The notes below the pieces were generated by a model. The model had not been told where the DNA came from and made no database searches. It saw nothing but the letters and a program-made list of their open reading frames with translations. Below, in pieces: positions 44,301-51,221 of a stretch of DNA of 64,000 nt. The DNA comes from an uncultured Caulobacteraceae bacterium (lineage in GTDB: Bacteria; Pseudomonadota; Alphaproteobacteria; Caulobacterales; Caulobacteraceae), in contig CAKZPF010000006.1 of NCBI GenBank assembly GCA_937138625.1, positions 334,202 to 398,201 of the forward strand. The letters run 5' to 3'. Both the position numbers and the translations under genes were made by a program. Each line of letters starts with the position of its first letter. The first letter of the stretch is position 1.

Positions 44301-44532
44301 CATGGGTGGGGTCGTGCTCGATATCCTTGTCGATATACAAAAGCTCCAACCCCGTTTCCGTGCGGTTGATGGCCACCAGGTCGGAAACCTGCATCAAGGC
44401 ATTGGCGCTTTTGATGAAATTGTCCTGTTTAAACAGGGTGAACAGATAGGCGGGTTGGTCATCATATTGGCCAACCCACCGCCGGTTTATGGCGTGGTCC
44501 AAGGGCTGCAGTGAAAAGCTTTGGATCCCCAT
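41359..44532 (-). CDS. Large protein of unknown function with barrel-like C-terminus
   Basis: A 1057-residue product matching no family I know. Residues 1-125 form a globular start without any signal peptide. Residues 137-200 are a Pro/Ala/Thr-rich linker ending in a basic KGKKRQ. About 205-560 is a mixed domain (GGNIRLPMLYYTPEKYAQWQ; NGVNTFLKDERGVKTRDYKQWL). About 570-690 is charged and helical, likely coiled-coil (MDPERKAEIAEHH; LSREEKAVIRQLQDAL). From about 740 to the end, short amphipathic strands alternate with Gly/Asp turns in outer-membrane-barrel style, but the last residues (LSLPLSTD) lack a terminal aromatic. It is the last gene of a three-gene unit and begins 35 bases after its neighbour. 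Whether it is exported is open. Confidence 0.85.
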   Translation of the reverse strand: MGIQSFSLQPLDHAINRRWVGQYDDQPAYLFTLFKQDNFIKSANALMQVSDLVAINRTETGLELLYIDKDIEHDPTHGYLPDGRTVHHTAITLDYDGNPEDLFAQLENTPAYVAMWRQLADHRPQPSLMPLASRLPAEVKSAPSPAQPTTETPAETTAGPAPASPPSTVQPQSGEPPAAEAPQPSPPPAPEAATNTKGKKRQDLSTGQVHAYEMADGSFRGTVTGVEVVSTNTAMDNGKTREENFQTFVDNNDAEIYALPPQGRLKAASKFLKENDLDDALVSIDWEDVYEISGPYLAENGAIALTPLTRVGDGFRVKAKSPVEGNQTYQLESLDHTIDLPERAILGYFAHTGRLPILADDTEGLLSQGRWRQTDTGYELEFQLTDKGVAAAFPTMAPAELSAIKAELSGGNIRLPMLYYTPEKYAQWQQDVATDAAKRGMIAKGYGTQYKSETIAFNSHGRYFLDTLFRDNGFDINGVNTFLKDERGVKTRDYKQWLANEIILKNASLLPSKAENYGTRQTLAKYLSDPWLTGTIGDADRRQYQKAGMQAQFAARAEKMDPERKAEIAEHHTALSQQADADLKRLQDQQVVLAAFRPNLSREEKAVIRQLQDALSIQERGAELNQTLLQGKPEKSQRQALRLLSMSQNTRSRMMDRLTADLPVTALRLMEDVDTPPGIRQLLSDHKHLFVAPAPYGDNPSAYLSWHGLTVSGLVPTGAEGAIQVQTDQTSQPATFDDPAVEQSFYGLGLEGRGSLTTGPFSAQADVDISTGALLDNSSGESTTTFVAPLEVAASDLLGHEHLRLRASGTLSDLDRLTLSQDLSATAFTKRQSTEFSFAHTAMSGRGYDIGLAVGQHQETPAGTLESAGVRLGVSDRINLTGDHLTTELDVGLDRGTWSAVGAAPQDLTLMSLGTTLRYTAPMGEGRLSAQMSQSLTPDTSFERQLSVRADGHRYLSQNLKADLGLGLTDAGRFQQTGATAGLTYETQGHEHRLMGGYDRIKIAHGPGLDLRFWTLGYNWTLPSDLSVGVNRRFTTGNSDLAPSLYQLDLSLPLSTD

Positions 44533-44567
44533 ATCTGTGGTCTTTATGGCAACACTGACCTGTCAGT

Positions 44568-45062
44568 TTAGTCTTTCAGGCCGCTGGTGCCCGCTGGGTG
44601 GATAGAGGCCTGTTTGATGCCATGGGTCAAAGTAAAGTCACCGGTGAATTGATAGGCTTGGCTGATTGGGGCGCCATTGCCGTCCACGATATGGCCTTCG
44701 GCCACCACGCGATAGGTGTTCAAGCCCTCAAAGCCATGGTCTTTGGTGTTGCCAAAATGATAAAGCTGGCCATTGTAGGTCACTTCGGTGACGTGCTTTT
44801 CAGGGCCGTCAAAATCTTTCCAATATTCAATCAGGATCTCGCCTTGCCCAGGGGCTTCATTGGCGTCGATTTTTCTGGCATTGGAAATGTCCACACCACC
44901 CGTCATCGCATTAGGGGTGGCGGTGGCTGCATACCGGTAATTGGGGGCGGAATGGGCTTCGGCGATGGCGGTGGTGGCGGCCACGGCCTCAAGGTTGGCC
45001 GCGAAATCATTGCCTGCAAAATTGGCGGGGGCGGTCATGGAAATGGGGGAGATGGTGTTCAT
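44568..45062 (-). CDS. Unknown 164-residue protein, middle gene of the Fur-box operon
   Basis: Residues 1-55 are Ala/Thr/Asn-rich and probably flexible, with no signal peptide. Residues 60-155 look like a compact beta domain: GEILIEYWKDFDGPEKHVTE, NGQLYHFGNTKDHG, YRVVAEGHIVDGNGAP, YQFTGDFTLTHG. The start codon overlaps the preceding stop (ATGA) and has an AAAGGA site, so translation is coupled. The next gene is the 1057-residue protein 35 bases on. No recognised family; a partner or substrate of the large protein is a reasonable guess. Confidence 0.78.
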   Translation of the reverse strand: MNTISPISMTAPANFAGNDFAANLEAVAATTAIAEAHSAPNYRYAATATPNAMTGGVDISNARKIDANEAPGQGEILIEYWKDFDGPEKHVTEVTYNGQLYHFGNTKDHGFEGLNTYRVVAEGHIVDGNGAPISQAYQFTGDFTLTHGIKQASIHPAGTSGLKD

Positions 45063-45373
45063 GTGGCGTGTCCTTTCTGAACGGGTATAATGTGGGGGCT
45101 TTTATCGCATTCATACGATTTTGTCATCCCACTGTGTTGAGCATTAATAGAGCATGTTGTCGCACCCCTTTGAATGGCCAAATTCTGGTAATGAGCGGGT
45201 ATCCGCAAACAGCGCACCATGTGATCAGCAAACAGGTCCAAAATGGTGTCGGGCGCGCAAGCCCGTTCTGATATGGCCAAGGCGGAAGGGTCGGCAGACG
45301 GCCGGGCGGCACAAAACACGCGTTCTGTTCCTTCACCAGAATGGATCCAGCTGATGGGTTTCGGTGTTGTCAT
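45059..45373 (-). CDS. Unknown small Cys-containing protein, first gene of the Fur-box operon
   Basis: A 104-residue protein with five Cys residues (FCAAR, ACAPD, RCLRI, TCSIN, ECDK) and several His (IHSGEG, DHMV, AHYQ, SPHI), a composition compatible with metal binding. No signal peptide or membrane helix is seen. The ATG at 45373 follows a strong GGAGGG site; an in-frame extension to 45475 would cross the Fur box and is rejected. A near-consensus Fur box lies 82 bases upstream. Function unknown. Confidence 0.72.
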   Translation of the reverse strand: MTTPKPISWIHSGEGTERVFCAARPSADPSALAISERACAPDTILDLFADHMVRCLRIPAHYQNLAIQRGATTCSINAQHSGMTKSYECDKSPHIIPVQKGHAT

Positions 45374-45454
45374 GTCTTCCCTCCGTTTGATGCCGTGTGC
45401 GTCCCAAATCACGAGGGATCTGACCAAGCGTGTTCTCTTGGTCGATCCCTTCTT

Positions 45455-45473
45455 AAGAATGATTATCATTCTC
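45455..45473. promoter_or_regulatory. Predicted Fur box (iron-responsive operator)
   Basis: AAGAATGATTATCATTCTC contains a perfect 8-1-8 palindrome (AGAATGAT-T-ATCATTCT) and matches 16 of the 19 positions of the classical Fur consensus. It lies upstream of the leftward three-gene operon and 160 bases upstream of the rightward membrane-protein gene, so either or both could be controlled. Confidence 0.75.
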
Positions 45474-45557
45474 AATTACGACTCTGGACCACCAGCGTCA
45501 AGGACAAAACGTGCCAGATGGGCGTGGGCGGCTGCGGTGTGCTGTCGCAGGCCCAAG

Positions 45558-45581
45558 AATGATGTGTTATAAGGTATCATT
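45558..45581. promoter_or_regulatory. Second AATGAT/ATCATT inverted repeat
   Basis: AATGAT at 45558-45563 and ATCATT at 45576-45581 repeat the half-sites of the Fur box, 12 bases apart, around a TATAAG sequence that could be the -10 of the rightward gene. It may be a spaced operator for the same or a related regulator. Confidence 0.4.
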
Positions 45582-45634
45582 TTTCTTGTCTTGGCGGCAT
45601 TCCTTCGCTACATACTGCAAAAAAGGATAGGCTC

Positions 45635-46033
45635 ATGGTTTCTCCATTATCTTTGCGGCATTTGCACCATGTCATGGCGGTTTTCGTTGTGGGCTCCGGC
45701 TTGGTTCATGTGGTCTGCTGCGGAATCCCATTGGCTATGACGGTTCTGAGCGGCATGGCGGTTGTTGGGGCTTCGGGAACGGCGGCTTGGGCCCATGACA
45801 ATCTGGAGCCCTATGAAAAACCCATGCTTGTGGTGGCTGGTGTGATGCTGGTTTTGACGACCTTGGTCCATTTCGGCATGAAACGCTACCGCCAAGCGCA
45901 AACTAAAGCGGCCCATGGTCACTGTGCGTGCCCAGATCATGCCCGCACGATTCGCCGCGGGAAGCGGTTGCTGCAAATCTCTTTTGCACTTTATGGTTTC
46001 AACCTGGTTGGTTTTTTCCTCACGCACGGCTAG
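45635..46033 (+). CDS. Small membrane protein, possibly MerC-like
   Basis: A 132-residue inner-membrane protein with three or four helices. The first carries His residues and a Cys pair (HLHHVMAVFVVGSGLVHVVCCGIPL), and the cytoplasmic loop after helix 3 holds HGHCACPDHA, a metal-ligand-rich cluster. Paired cysteines in a helix are used by MerC-type metal carriers, so metal transport or sensing is plausible, but the match is not strong. An AAGGATAGG site precedes the ATG. It is divergent from the Fur-box operon and 45 bases upstream of the CaCA exchanger gene. Confidence 0.7.
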   Translation: MVSPLSLRHLHHVMAVFVVGSGLVHVVCCGIPLAMTVLSGMAVVGASGTAAWAHDNLEPYEKPMLVVAGVMLVLTTLVHFGMKRYRQAQTKAAHGHCACPDHARTIRRGKRLLQISFALYGFNLVGFFLTHG

Positions 46034-46078
46034 GGTGCGCCGCGCGAAGCGGTGCATCCGCATGGCCGGGGAGAGGAT

Positions 46079-47017
46079 ATGATTATCAGTATATTTTGGG
46101 TTCTATTGGGTGGTGCCCTGCTGTTCGTGGGTGGCCATTATCTGGTGGACCACGCTGTGAAATTGGCTTGGGCTTTACGCATTCCCAAGGCGGTTGTGGC
46201 CATGACGGTGGTGGCCTTTGGCACCTCGGCGCCGGAATTGGTGGTCTCGTTGGATGCGGCGGCGAGTGACCATGATGCTTTGGTCATCGGCAATATTCTG
46301 GGCAGTAACATCGCCAATGTCGTCTTGGTGCTGGCGTTGTCCGCCTTAATTGCCCCTTTTGCGGTGGCGCGCGGACGCTTGCGCCAAGATGGTTTGGTGA
46401 TGTTGGCCGGCACGGCGGCGTTTTACGCCGTTGCCCTGACGGGTCATTTCAACCGGGCGATGGGGCTATTGTTTCTGTTGGGTATGGCCTTGTTTTTATG
46501 GAACAGCTTTCGCAAGGACCACGGCGACCTAGAAGAATTCGAAAATATCGTCGAACATGGTCGGCCCATGGGCATGGCCCTTCATGGGGCCATCATTGTG
46601 GGCGCCCTGCTGGCTTTGGCGCTCGGTGCCCATTGGTTTGTGAAGGGTGCCGTGGAGATGGCCGCCTGGTTCGGCGTTTCCGAGGCCGTAATTGGCTTGA
46701 CGGTGGTGGCCGTGGGCTCTTGCGCGCCCGAGATCGTGACCTCGGTGATGGCGGCTTTTAAGCGTCATTCTGAAGTGGCATTGGGCAATGTCCTGGGCAG
46801 CAATCTCTTTAATATTGTCGGGATCACCGGGGTGACAGCCGTGGTGTTTCCCCTGCAAATTTCATCAGAATTCTTGCGCTTGGATATGCCGATGGTGCTG
46901 ATCACCAGCCTGGCCGTGGTGTTGTGGGGGTTGATGTTTCGGCGTATGGGCCGTGTCTTTGGCGGGCTGTGCCTTGTGGTCTATGGGGGGTATATCACCA
47001 CTTTGTTTTTGGCTTAG
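46079..47017 (+). CDS. Calcium/sodium antiporter, CaCA family (YrbG-like)
   Basis: A 312-residue exchanger of ten helices built as an inverted repeat. The two alpha-repeat motifs are AFGTSAPELVVSLDAA and AVGSCAPEIVTSVMAA, each carrying the ion-binding acidic residue, with the paired GNILGSNIANV and GNVLGSNLFNI. It probably exports Ca2+ in exchange for Na+ or H+. An in-frame GTG 27 bases upstream is possible, but the ATG at 46079 follows GAGAGG and starts a helix. It may be cotranscribed with the preceding membrane protein. Confidence 0.94.
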   Translation: MIISIFWVLLGGALLFVGGHYLVDHAVKLAWALRIPKAVVAMTVVAFGTSAPELVVSLDAAASDHDALVIGNILGSNIANVVLVLALSALIAPFAVARGRLRQDGLVMLAGTAAFYAVALTGHFNRAMGLLFLLGMALFLWNSFRKDHGDLEEFENIVEHGRPMGMALHGAIIVGALLALALGAHWFVKGAVEMAAWFGVSEAVIGLTVVAVGSCAPEIVTSVMAAFKRHSEVALGNVLGSNLFNIVGITGVTAVVFPLQISSEFLRLDMPMVLITSLAVVLWGLMFRRMGRVFGGLCLVVYGGYITTLFLA

Positions 47018-47025
47018 TAGGGTCT

Positions 47026-47072
47026 AAAAAAAGCCACTGACCCTGTCGGAGACCGTCCTCTGGGCCAGTGGC
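47026..47072 (-). terminator. Terminator downstream of the first DUF1328 gene
   Basis: An 11-bp stem with one mismatch (47033-47043 with 47062-47072) and an 18-base loop is followed on the minus strand by seven T. It lies 35 bases after the DUF1328 stop and also separates it from the convergent exchanger gene. Confidence 0.85.
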
Positions 47073-47107
47073 AAAATTATATTCTCTCGTCGTCATACGT
47101 GATGCGG

Positions 47108-47287
47108 TTAGATCCGCGAGCCTGCTCCGCGATTGAACAGGCCGATGACCAAAGAGACGGCCAATAGGGCCAAAAAGATAAAGAAAACGATTTTGGCAAT
47201 TCCGGCCGATGCCGAAGCAATGCCACCGAAGCCAAACAAAGCGGCAATAAGGGCAATGACAAAAAAGCCGAGGGCAAGACGTAACAT
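47108..47287 (-). CDS. DUF1328 small membrane protein (copy 1)
   Basis: 59 residues with two helices: [20 protein letters not shown] and [22 protein letters not shown], then a short basic tail. The pattern [10 protein letters not shown] is the DUF1328 hallmark. Such proteins are widespread stress-associated membrane peptides of unknown function. The start follows AAAGGAG. A second copy lies at 58.9-59.1 kb. Confidence 0.88.
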   Translation of the reverse strand: MLRLALGFFVIALIAALFGFGGIASASAGIAKIVFFIFLALLAVSLVIGLFNRGAGSRI

Positions 47288-47323
47288 GTGAATTCTCCTT
47301 TGGAGTTTCAGCGCTAAGGAGGA

Positions 47324-47388
47324 CTCGGGCCGTGTTGAACCGCCTAGGGGGGGGGCAGGATGGGGAACGGGAGTCAACACGACCCGAG
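47324..47388. repeat. 15-bp inverted repeat flanking a G-rich spacer
   Basis: CTCGGGCCGTGTTGA (47324-47338) and TCAACACGACCCGAG (47374-47388) are reverse complements with one mismatch. The 35-base spacer includes nine consecutive G. It lies between the entericidin-like gene and DUF1328, both leftward; no T-tract follows, so it is more likely an RNA structure or protein site than a simple terminator. Confidence 0.7.
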
Positions 47389-47512
47389 CCCAACAACCCT
47401 TATGGCAAAGTGCCGACGGGCCTATGTTGTTTTATGGTGGCCGTCAGGTTGTTGATTTGAAACGCTCGATATAAGTGAGTTCGAGGGCTTATCTGCGCAA
47501 AGCACACCCGAT

Positions 47513-47662
47513 TTATTTGTTGCTGTTGGCGGTGTCTTCGATGTTTTCACCGGTGGCTTCGACATCTTCGCCAAACCCTTCGACGGTGTTACAGGCGCTC
47601 AGTGCGGCCATGCTCATCAACATAACGGCCAAAACAGCAGTAATTTTCAAACCTTCAATCAT
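47513..47662 (-). CDS. Entericidin-like small lipoprotein
   Basis: A 49-residue protein: MIEGLKITAVLAVMLMSM signal region, lipobox LSAC (Cys24), then the acidic amphipathic EGFGEDVEATGENIEDTA that defines the entericidin EcnA/EcnB family. An AGGGAG site precedes the ATG. Entericidins are small outer-membrane lipoproteins induced in stationary phase or by osmotic stress; in enterobacteria EcnB acts as a bacteriolytic toxin countered by EcnA, but single copies like this one are common in alphaproteobacteria. No second member is adjacent. Confidence 0.88.
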   Translation of the reverse strand: MIEGLKITAVLAVMLMSMAALSACNTVEGFGEDVEATGENIEDTANSNK

Positions 47663-47782
47663 GGTGTACTCCCTGGTTGTTTATGTTTTCAGATCATCAC
47701 CTGATCTGGTACCACCCTACCCAGGGGCTTATCAGCAATCGATGGCGACCGATGCGACAAAGCATAAGGCCACCATAAAGCT

Positions 47783-48808
47783 TTATTCTTCGGTTGATTT
47801 GCGCACGTTAGACAAAAGGCAGGCAATCGGCTGTGTGGCCGGGAATTGCTGACAGGTCACCATAAAAATATGTGTCAGGGGCACACCCAAAAAGGCCCCA
47901 GGGATCCCCCACAACAATGTCCAAAAGGCGATGCTGATTAAGATCACCACAGGGGACATCGACAACGATTTGCCTTGAAACATAGGATCTATGATGTTGC
48001 CGGTGAAAAATTGGATGGCGCCAACGCCGCCCAAAACCAACCAGACTTGGGTGGGATCGGAAAACTGCACCACTGCCGTTAAGGTCGGTGGGATCAGCAT
48101 AACCATGGCCCCGAGAACGGGGACGAAATTCACCACAAACGCCATCAATCCCCACAACAAGGCAAAATCAAGCCCCACAGCCCAGCAAAACGTAGTGGTC
48201 AGGGCACCGGTAAACAGACCAATCAGGGTCATGACGGAGATGTATTTTTGGAAGGAGTGCGTGGCCTGGCCCGCGGCCTTGAGCCATCGACTGCCGTTGC
48301 TTTGATCAAAACAGCGGCCCAATTTGTCCTCCCAAAACACCAATTCAGGAAGACCTAATATAACCAAGGCGGTGATCAAGGCGACATGGCCCAAGGTGGC
48401 GTAAAAGGTCGCCACCAAAGGCGAGACCGCGCTTTGCAGCTGATCTGGTTGAATTTGATCCGGAGCGGGAAGATTATAACTCTCGATCAATGAGCGCGCA
48501 TAGCGCAACAGCTCTTCAGCGGGCTGTTGGTATTTCGGCAGATGCTGAGTGAACTCGGCAATGGCCAAATAAAATAGCCCTCCAAATGCCGATAAGATGG
48601 CGATCAGGGCCACATAACTCAGGATATAACTGATACGTTTGGGCAGGCGTTCGGTAAGCCAGGTTTGGATGGGCCAAACCATAGCGATCATAAAAAGGGC
48701 GATCACCAAGGGCAGCAGAACGGGCTTGAGCACGTGAACAGCGCCAAAGCCCAAAATCAAAGCGATAAAGCCAAGGTTTCCCGAGGATAGGTTTCGTGAT
48801 GACATCAT
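47783..48808 (-). CDS. AI-2E (PerM/TqsA) family membrane protein
   Basis: A 341-residue permease-like protein with about eight helices: two near the N-terminus, a soluble region with SLIESYNLPAPDQI (about 115-135), and the conserved PVLGAMVMLIPP and GNIIDPMFQGKSLSMSPVVILIS segments, then GIPGAFLGVPLT. Members export autoinducer-2 or act as Na+(Li+)/H+ antiporters. The ATG at 48808 lies seven bases after a G-rich ribosome site and is preferred to 48823. It follows the small membrane protein gene by 29 bases, forming an operon with it and the DUF883-like gene. Confidence 0.92.
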   Translation of the reverse strand: MMSSRNLSSGNLGFIALILGFGAVHVLKPVLLPLVIALFMIAMVWPIQTWLTERLPKRISYILSYVALIAILSAFGGLFYLAIAEFTQHLPKYQQPAEELLRYARSLIESYNLPAPDQIQPDQLQSAVSPLVATFYATLGHVALITALVILGLPELVFWEDKLGRCFDQSNGSRWLKAAGQATHSFQKYISVMTLIGLFTGALTTTFCWAVGLDFALLWGLMAFVVNFVPVLGAMVMLIPPTLTAVVQFSDPTQVWLVLGGVGAIQFFTGNIIDPMFQGKSLSMSPVVILISIAFWTLLWGIPGAFLGVPLTHIFMVTCQQFPATQPIACLLSNVRKSTEE

Positions 48809-48837
48809 CTGCCCCCCTGCCATGTTTGTCGAGCGGC

Positions 48838-49272
48838 CTAGTGAAAATGACGCGGTGGTTTTTGCGCTTCGTCCTTGCCAGTAAGACCAGATAAAAATTC
48901 ATACGCCAAATCTTCGAGCGGGCTTTGCCCGCCCTCGTCTGTTAAAGACGGGGTCAGGCGTTCTTTGGCGCGTTCGGCGCGGCGCATGTGACGCTCTGCG
49001 TTAAGTGCAAAAACTAGACTGAGCAGCAAAATAATGCCTACACTGATGGCAATCGCCGCCATTGGCACCAAGCCGTTCATAACCAAAAACACATACAAAC
49101 CATAACAGGCCAGCAGTATAAATGCCGGGGTCAACACACCGGTGATCACGAGCGCCAGGATGCCCTTGCGGAAATCCTTAAGAACAGATCTTAAGGTTTC
49201 CGGGTCGGGCAGAGCCTGGCCCACAAGAGCCAGCGTCAGTTGTTTCACCAGCGACGGGGTGCGGTTACCCAT
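48838..49272 (-). CDS. Small two-helix membrane protein (holin/DUF-type)
   Basis: 144 residues; helices at about 37-60 and 67-90 (GILALVITGVLTPAFILLACYGLYVFLVMNG is the first part, followed by MAAIAISVGIILLLSLVFAL), then an Arg/Glu-rich cytoplasmic helix. The plan resembles phage-holin-like (YqjE-type) proteins that accompany YqjD/ElaB. Its start overlaps the stop of the DUF883-like gene (TGATG), which matches the yqjD-yqjE pairing. Function unknown. Confidence 0.75.
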   Translation of the reverse strand: MGNRTPSLVKQLTLALVGQALPDPETLRSVLKDFRKGILALVITGVLTPAFILLACYGLYVFLVMNGLVPMAAIAISVGIILLLSLVFALNAERHMRRAERAKERLTPSLTDEGGQSPLEDLAYEFLSGLTGKDEAQKPPRHFH

Positions 49273-49583
49273 TACGACTTCCGCATCAGGGCCGTCACGA
49301 CAGCACCCGCGGCAAAGGCCGCAGCAGCAGACTTGAAGGGATTTTCCTTGATGGTGCTTTCGACATTGTCGGCAGCTTCTTGGGCTTGGGCGCGGCGATC
49401 ACGCAAGAAGTGGCGCACATCCCGTCCCGTCTTTCGGGCCATCACCTTCAGATCTTTGGTATCGAACATGTGATGGACATTGTTGCGCGAGGCAGCGTCC
49501 TCGGCCTTGTCGGCGATAAACTCTTTGATTTCGCTGATGTCGTCTTTCAGAGCCTTTAATTCTTTTTGTGTAGCAGTTGCCAT
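49272..49583 (-). CDS. ElaB/YqjD-like (DUF883) protein
   Basis: 103 residues: a charged helical body (KELKALKDDISEIKEFIADKAEDAA; RDRRAQAQEAADNVESTIKENP) and a C-terminal hydrophobic anchor (AAAAFAAGAVVTALMRKS). In E. coli YqjD and ElaB are stationary-phase inner-membrane proteins that bind ribosomes. The link with HPF and RimK elsewhere in the window is suggestive only. It is the first gene of a three-gene leftward operon with the holin-like and AI-2E genes. The ribosome site AAGGAG is good. Confidence 0.85.
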   Translation of the reverse strand: MATATQKELKALKDDISEIKEFIADKAEDAASRNNVHHMFDTKDLKVMARKTGRDVRHFLRDRRAQAQEAADNVESTIKENPFKSAAAAFAAGAVVTALMRKS

Positions 49584-49678
49584 AATGAACTCCTTTCTTG
49601 TTAGGCATCTCTACACTGACGGATTTAAAATCAGGACTCAATTTCCCAGCGTGCGCAGGGCATAAATCCTGTATAAAT

Positions 49679-51103
49679 TCATTGATCTAAAACAGGGTTG
49701 CGGCGATTGATCCCCACCAAGCGCCAGGCGGCTATGATGGTGACCCCCAACAGCACGCTGGTCAGCACCAAAAAGGGCCCCAATCCCATAACATGCATCA
49801 AAGGCAAGGCGAGGGCCGTGACCAACCCGCCGCCAACAATGGGTTCGTAAAAGGGTTGTTTCAGGCTAAACCCTGACTTGGCACCAGTTTGGTCATTGGG
49901 ATCAATGACCTTGATCAACATGAGCCCCGTGGTGGCCGCCCCCGTGGAATGGGCAAAATCCGCCAAGCCACGGGCCCAATAGGCGTTGTTGTAAATGCGT
50001 GGAGCCACCAACAGAAAGACCAGGAGGTTCCAGCCCACACCGGCCCCAACCAAGGCCAGCAGCAGCTGCCAGTTGTCGGCCAAAACCTTGGGCGACAGCG
50101 TAGCAATGGCCACCAAAATGATCATATCCAGGAAGCTGTGGCCCAAGGACTGAATGCGGCGGGGGTCAATCAAATGAGATTTGGGCAGCCAGCGCATCAT
50201 AACTTGCACCACAATCCCCCCCAGAAGGGCCATGGGGAACAGGGGAATGTATTGCACAAAGCCTTCGTCCTCGGCGGCCAGAAACAGCCCCTCAAACACC
50301 AATAGCCCTTGTTTCATGCCCCAGCCGATGGCAATGGCCAACGCCAGCAGCGAGAAGTGAACCACCAAGGCATCGGTGGAATAATGCATCTCGCGCCGTT
50401 GGCGACGATAATCACTGTTGGCCTTGTTTTGGGGCACGTCCTCTTTGATATGGTCTTTGACGCTGTCCTCTGGGGCTTGCAGTTTGTTGCGTTTGACCGC
50501 CACATTGATCAAAAACAGCCCCAACAAAATGGCGATCACTTTCCCAGCTGTGGCCATGCCCAGCGCCAGATCATAGCCATTCTCAAAACCCAGTTGGCTG
50601 TAGGTGCTGCCGAGCCCGGCCGCTGTGCCATATCCCCCTTGAAAGCCAATAGCGATGAGCGCTGAGCTGAGAATGTTCGCATCCAAGGCTGGCGCCAGCA
50701 CCAGCATGACGACCAAAACCCCCACAACATACTGCCCCCAGGCCATGATATATCCCACCATCAAATGGGGGGCGGCGGCGCGCCAAATGGCTTTCGGGTT
50801 GGGGATGGGGCCACCCATCATCAACGAAGCAAACACCACCGTGATCAGATAGGCGGGCAAAACCTTCCAAATCTGATAAATTTCATCAATGGTCTCGTGA
50901 GCCGCCGTGTTCTGATAAAGGTATGGGCCCAAAACCTCGGGGCCCAACACCAGCGCCATCAGTCCCGCCACCACCGAGGCCGGCAAATGCAAAGATTGCA
51001 GTTTGGGCACGACCTGGCGCAACAGCACCCCCACCAACAGCAGCACGGTCGAGCCGGCCAGCGCCAACAGGATCATCGAAATTGTATAGGGTTGGGCGCT
51101 CAT
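49679..51103 (-). CDS. gltS: Sodium/glutamate symporter
   Basis: A 474-residue GltS-family transporter. Two inverted halves are recognisable: SALIAIGFQGGYGTAAGLGSTY in the first and ARGLADFAHSTGAATTGLML in the second, each with a Gly-rich re-entrant loop. A large cytoplasmic loop (about 205-245) holds many charged residues (EDSVKDHIKEDVP). It would import glutamate with Na+. Glutamate feeds osmotic balance and NAGGN precursors, which fits the window's theme. It is a separate unit: the DUF883 operon start is 95 bases away. Confidence 0.94.
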   Translation of the reverse strand: MSAQPYTISMILLALAGSTVLLLVGVLLRQVVPKLQSLHLPASVVAGLMALVLGPEVLGPYLYQNTAAHETIDEIYQIWKVLPAYLITVVFASLMMGGPIPNPKAIWRAAAPHLMVGYIMAWGQYVVGVLVVMLVLAPALDANILSSALIAIGFQGGYGTAAGLGSTYSQLGFENGYDLALGMATAGKVIAILLGLFLINVAVKRNKLQAPEDSVKDHIKEDVPQNKANSDYRRQRREMHYSTDALVVHFSLLALAIAIGWGMKQGLLVFEGLFLAAEDEGFVQYIPLFPMALLGGIVVQVMMRWLPKSHLIDPRRIQSLGHSFLDMIILVAIATLSPKVLADNWQLLLALVGAGVGWNLLVFLLVAPRIYNNAYWARGLADFAHSTGAATTGLMLIKVIDPNDQTGAKSGFSLKQPFYEPIVGGGLVTALALPLMHVMGLGPFLVLTSVLLGVTIIAAWRLVGINRRNPVLDQ

Positions 51104-51175
51104 ACCGCTCCTGTAATGATGAGGGTTCAGGACTTTATCCGGTCTTATGCCCTGGATGGCAAACCGTATTTTGCC

Positions 51176-51203
51176 TCATGCATAAAAACTCATGCATAAA
51201 AAA
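51176..51203. repeat. Tandem direct repeat upstream of gltS
   Basis: TCATGCATAAAAA occurs twice, 14 bases apart (51176 and 51190), in the gltS promoter region. On the minus strand it reads TTTTTATGCATGA twice, each with an ATGCAT palindrome. Confidence 0.7.
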
Positions 51204-51221
51204 TGTCGGCCGAAGCCGACA
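51198..51221 (-). terminator. Rho-independent terminator, leftward
   Basis: A 7-bp stem TGTCGGC / GCCGACA with a 4-base TTCG loop on the minus strand, followed by six T. It ends the transcript coming from the CsbD-like gene, 230 bases after its stop. Confidence 0.88.

Noticed and set aside
45243..45572. Plus-strand frames across the Fur-box region
   Set aside because: They cross the operator and the start of the 104-aa gene and lack a ribosome site.
47475..47852. Plus-strand frame over the entericidin-like gene
   Set aside because: The minus-strand reading gives a lipoprotein signal and the entericidin pattern; the plus frame has neither.
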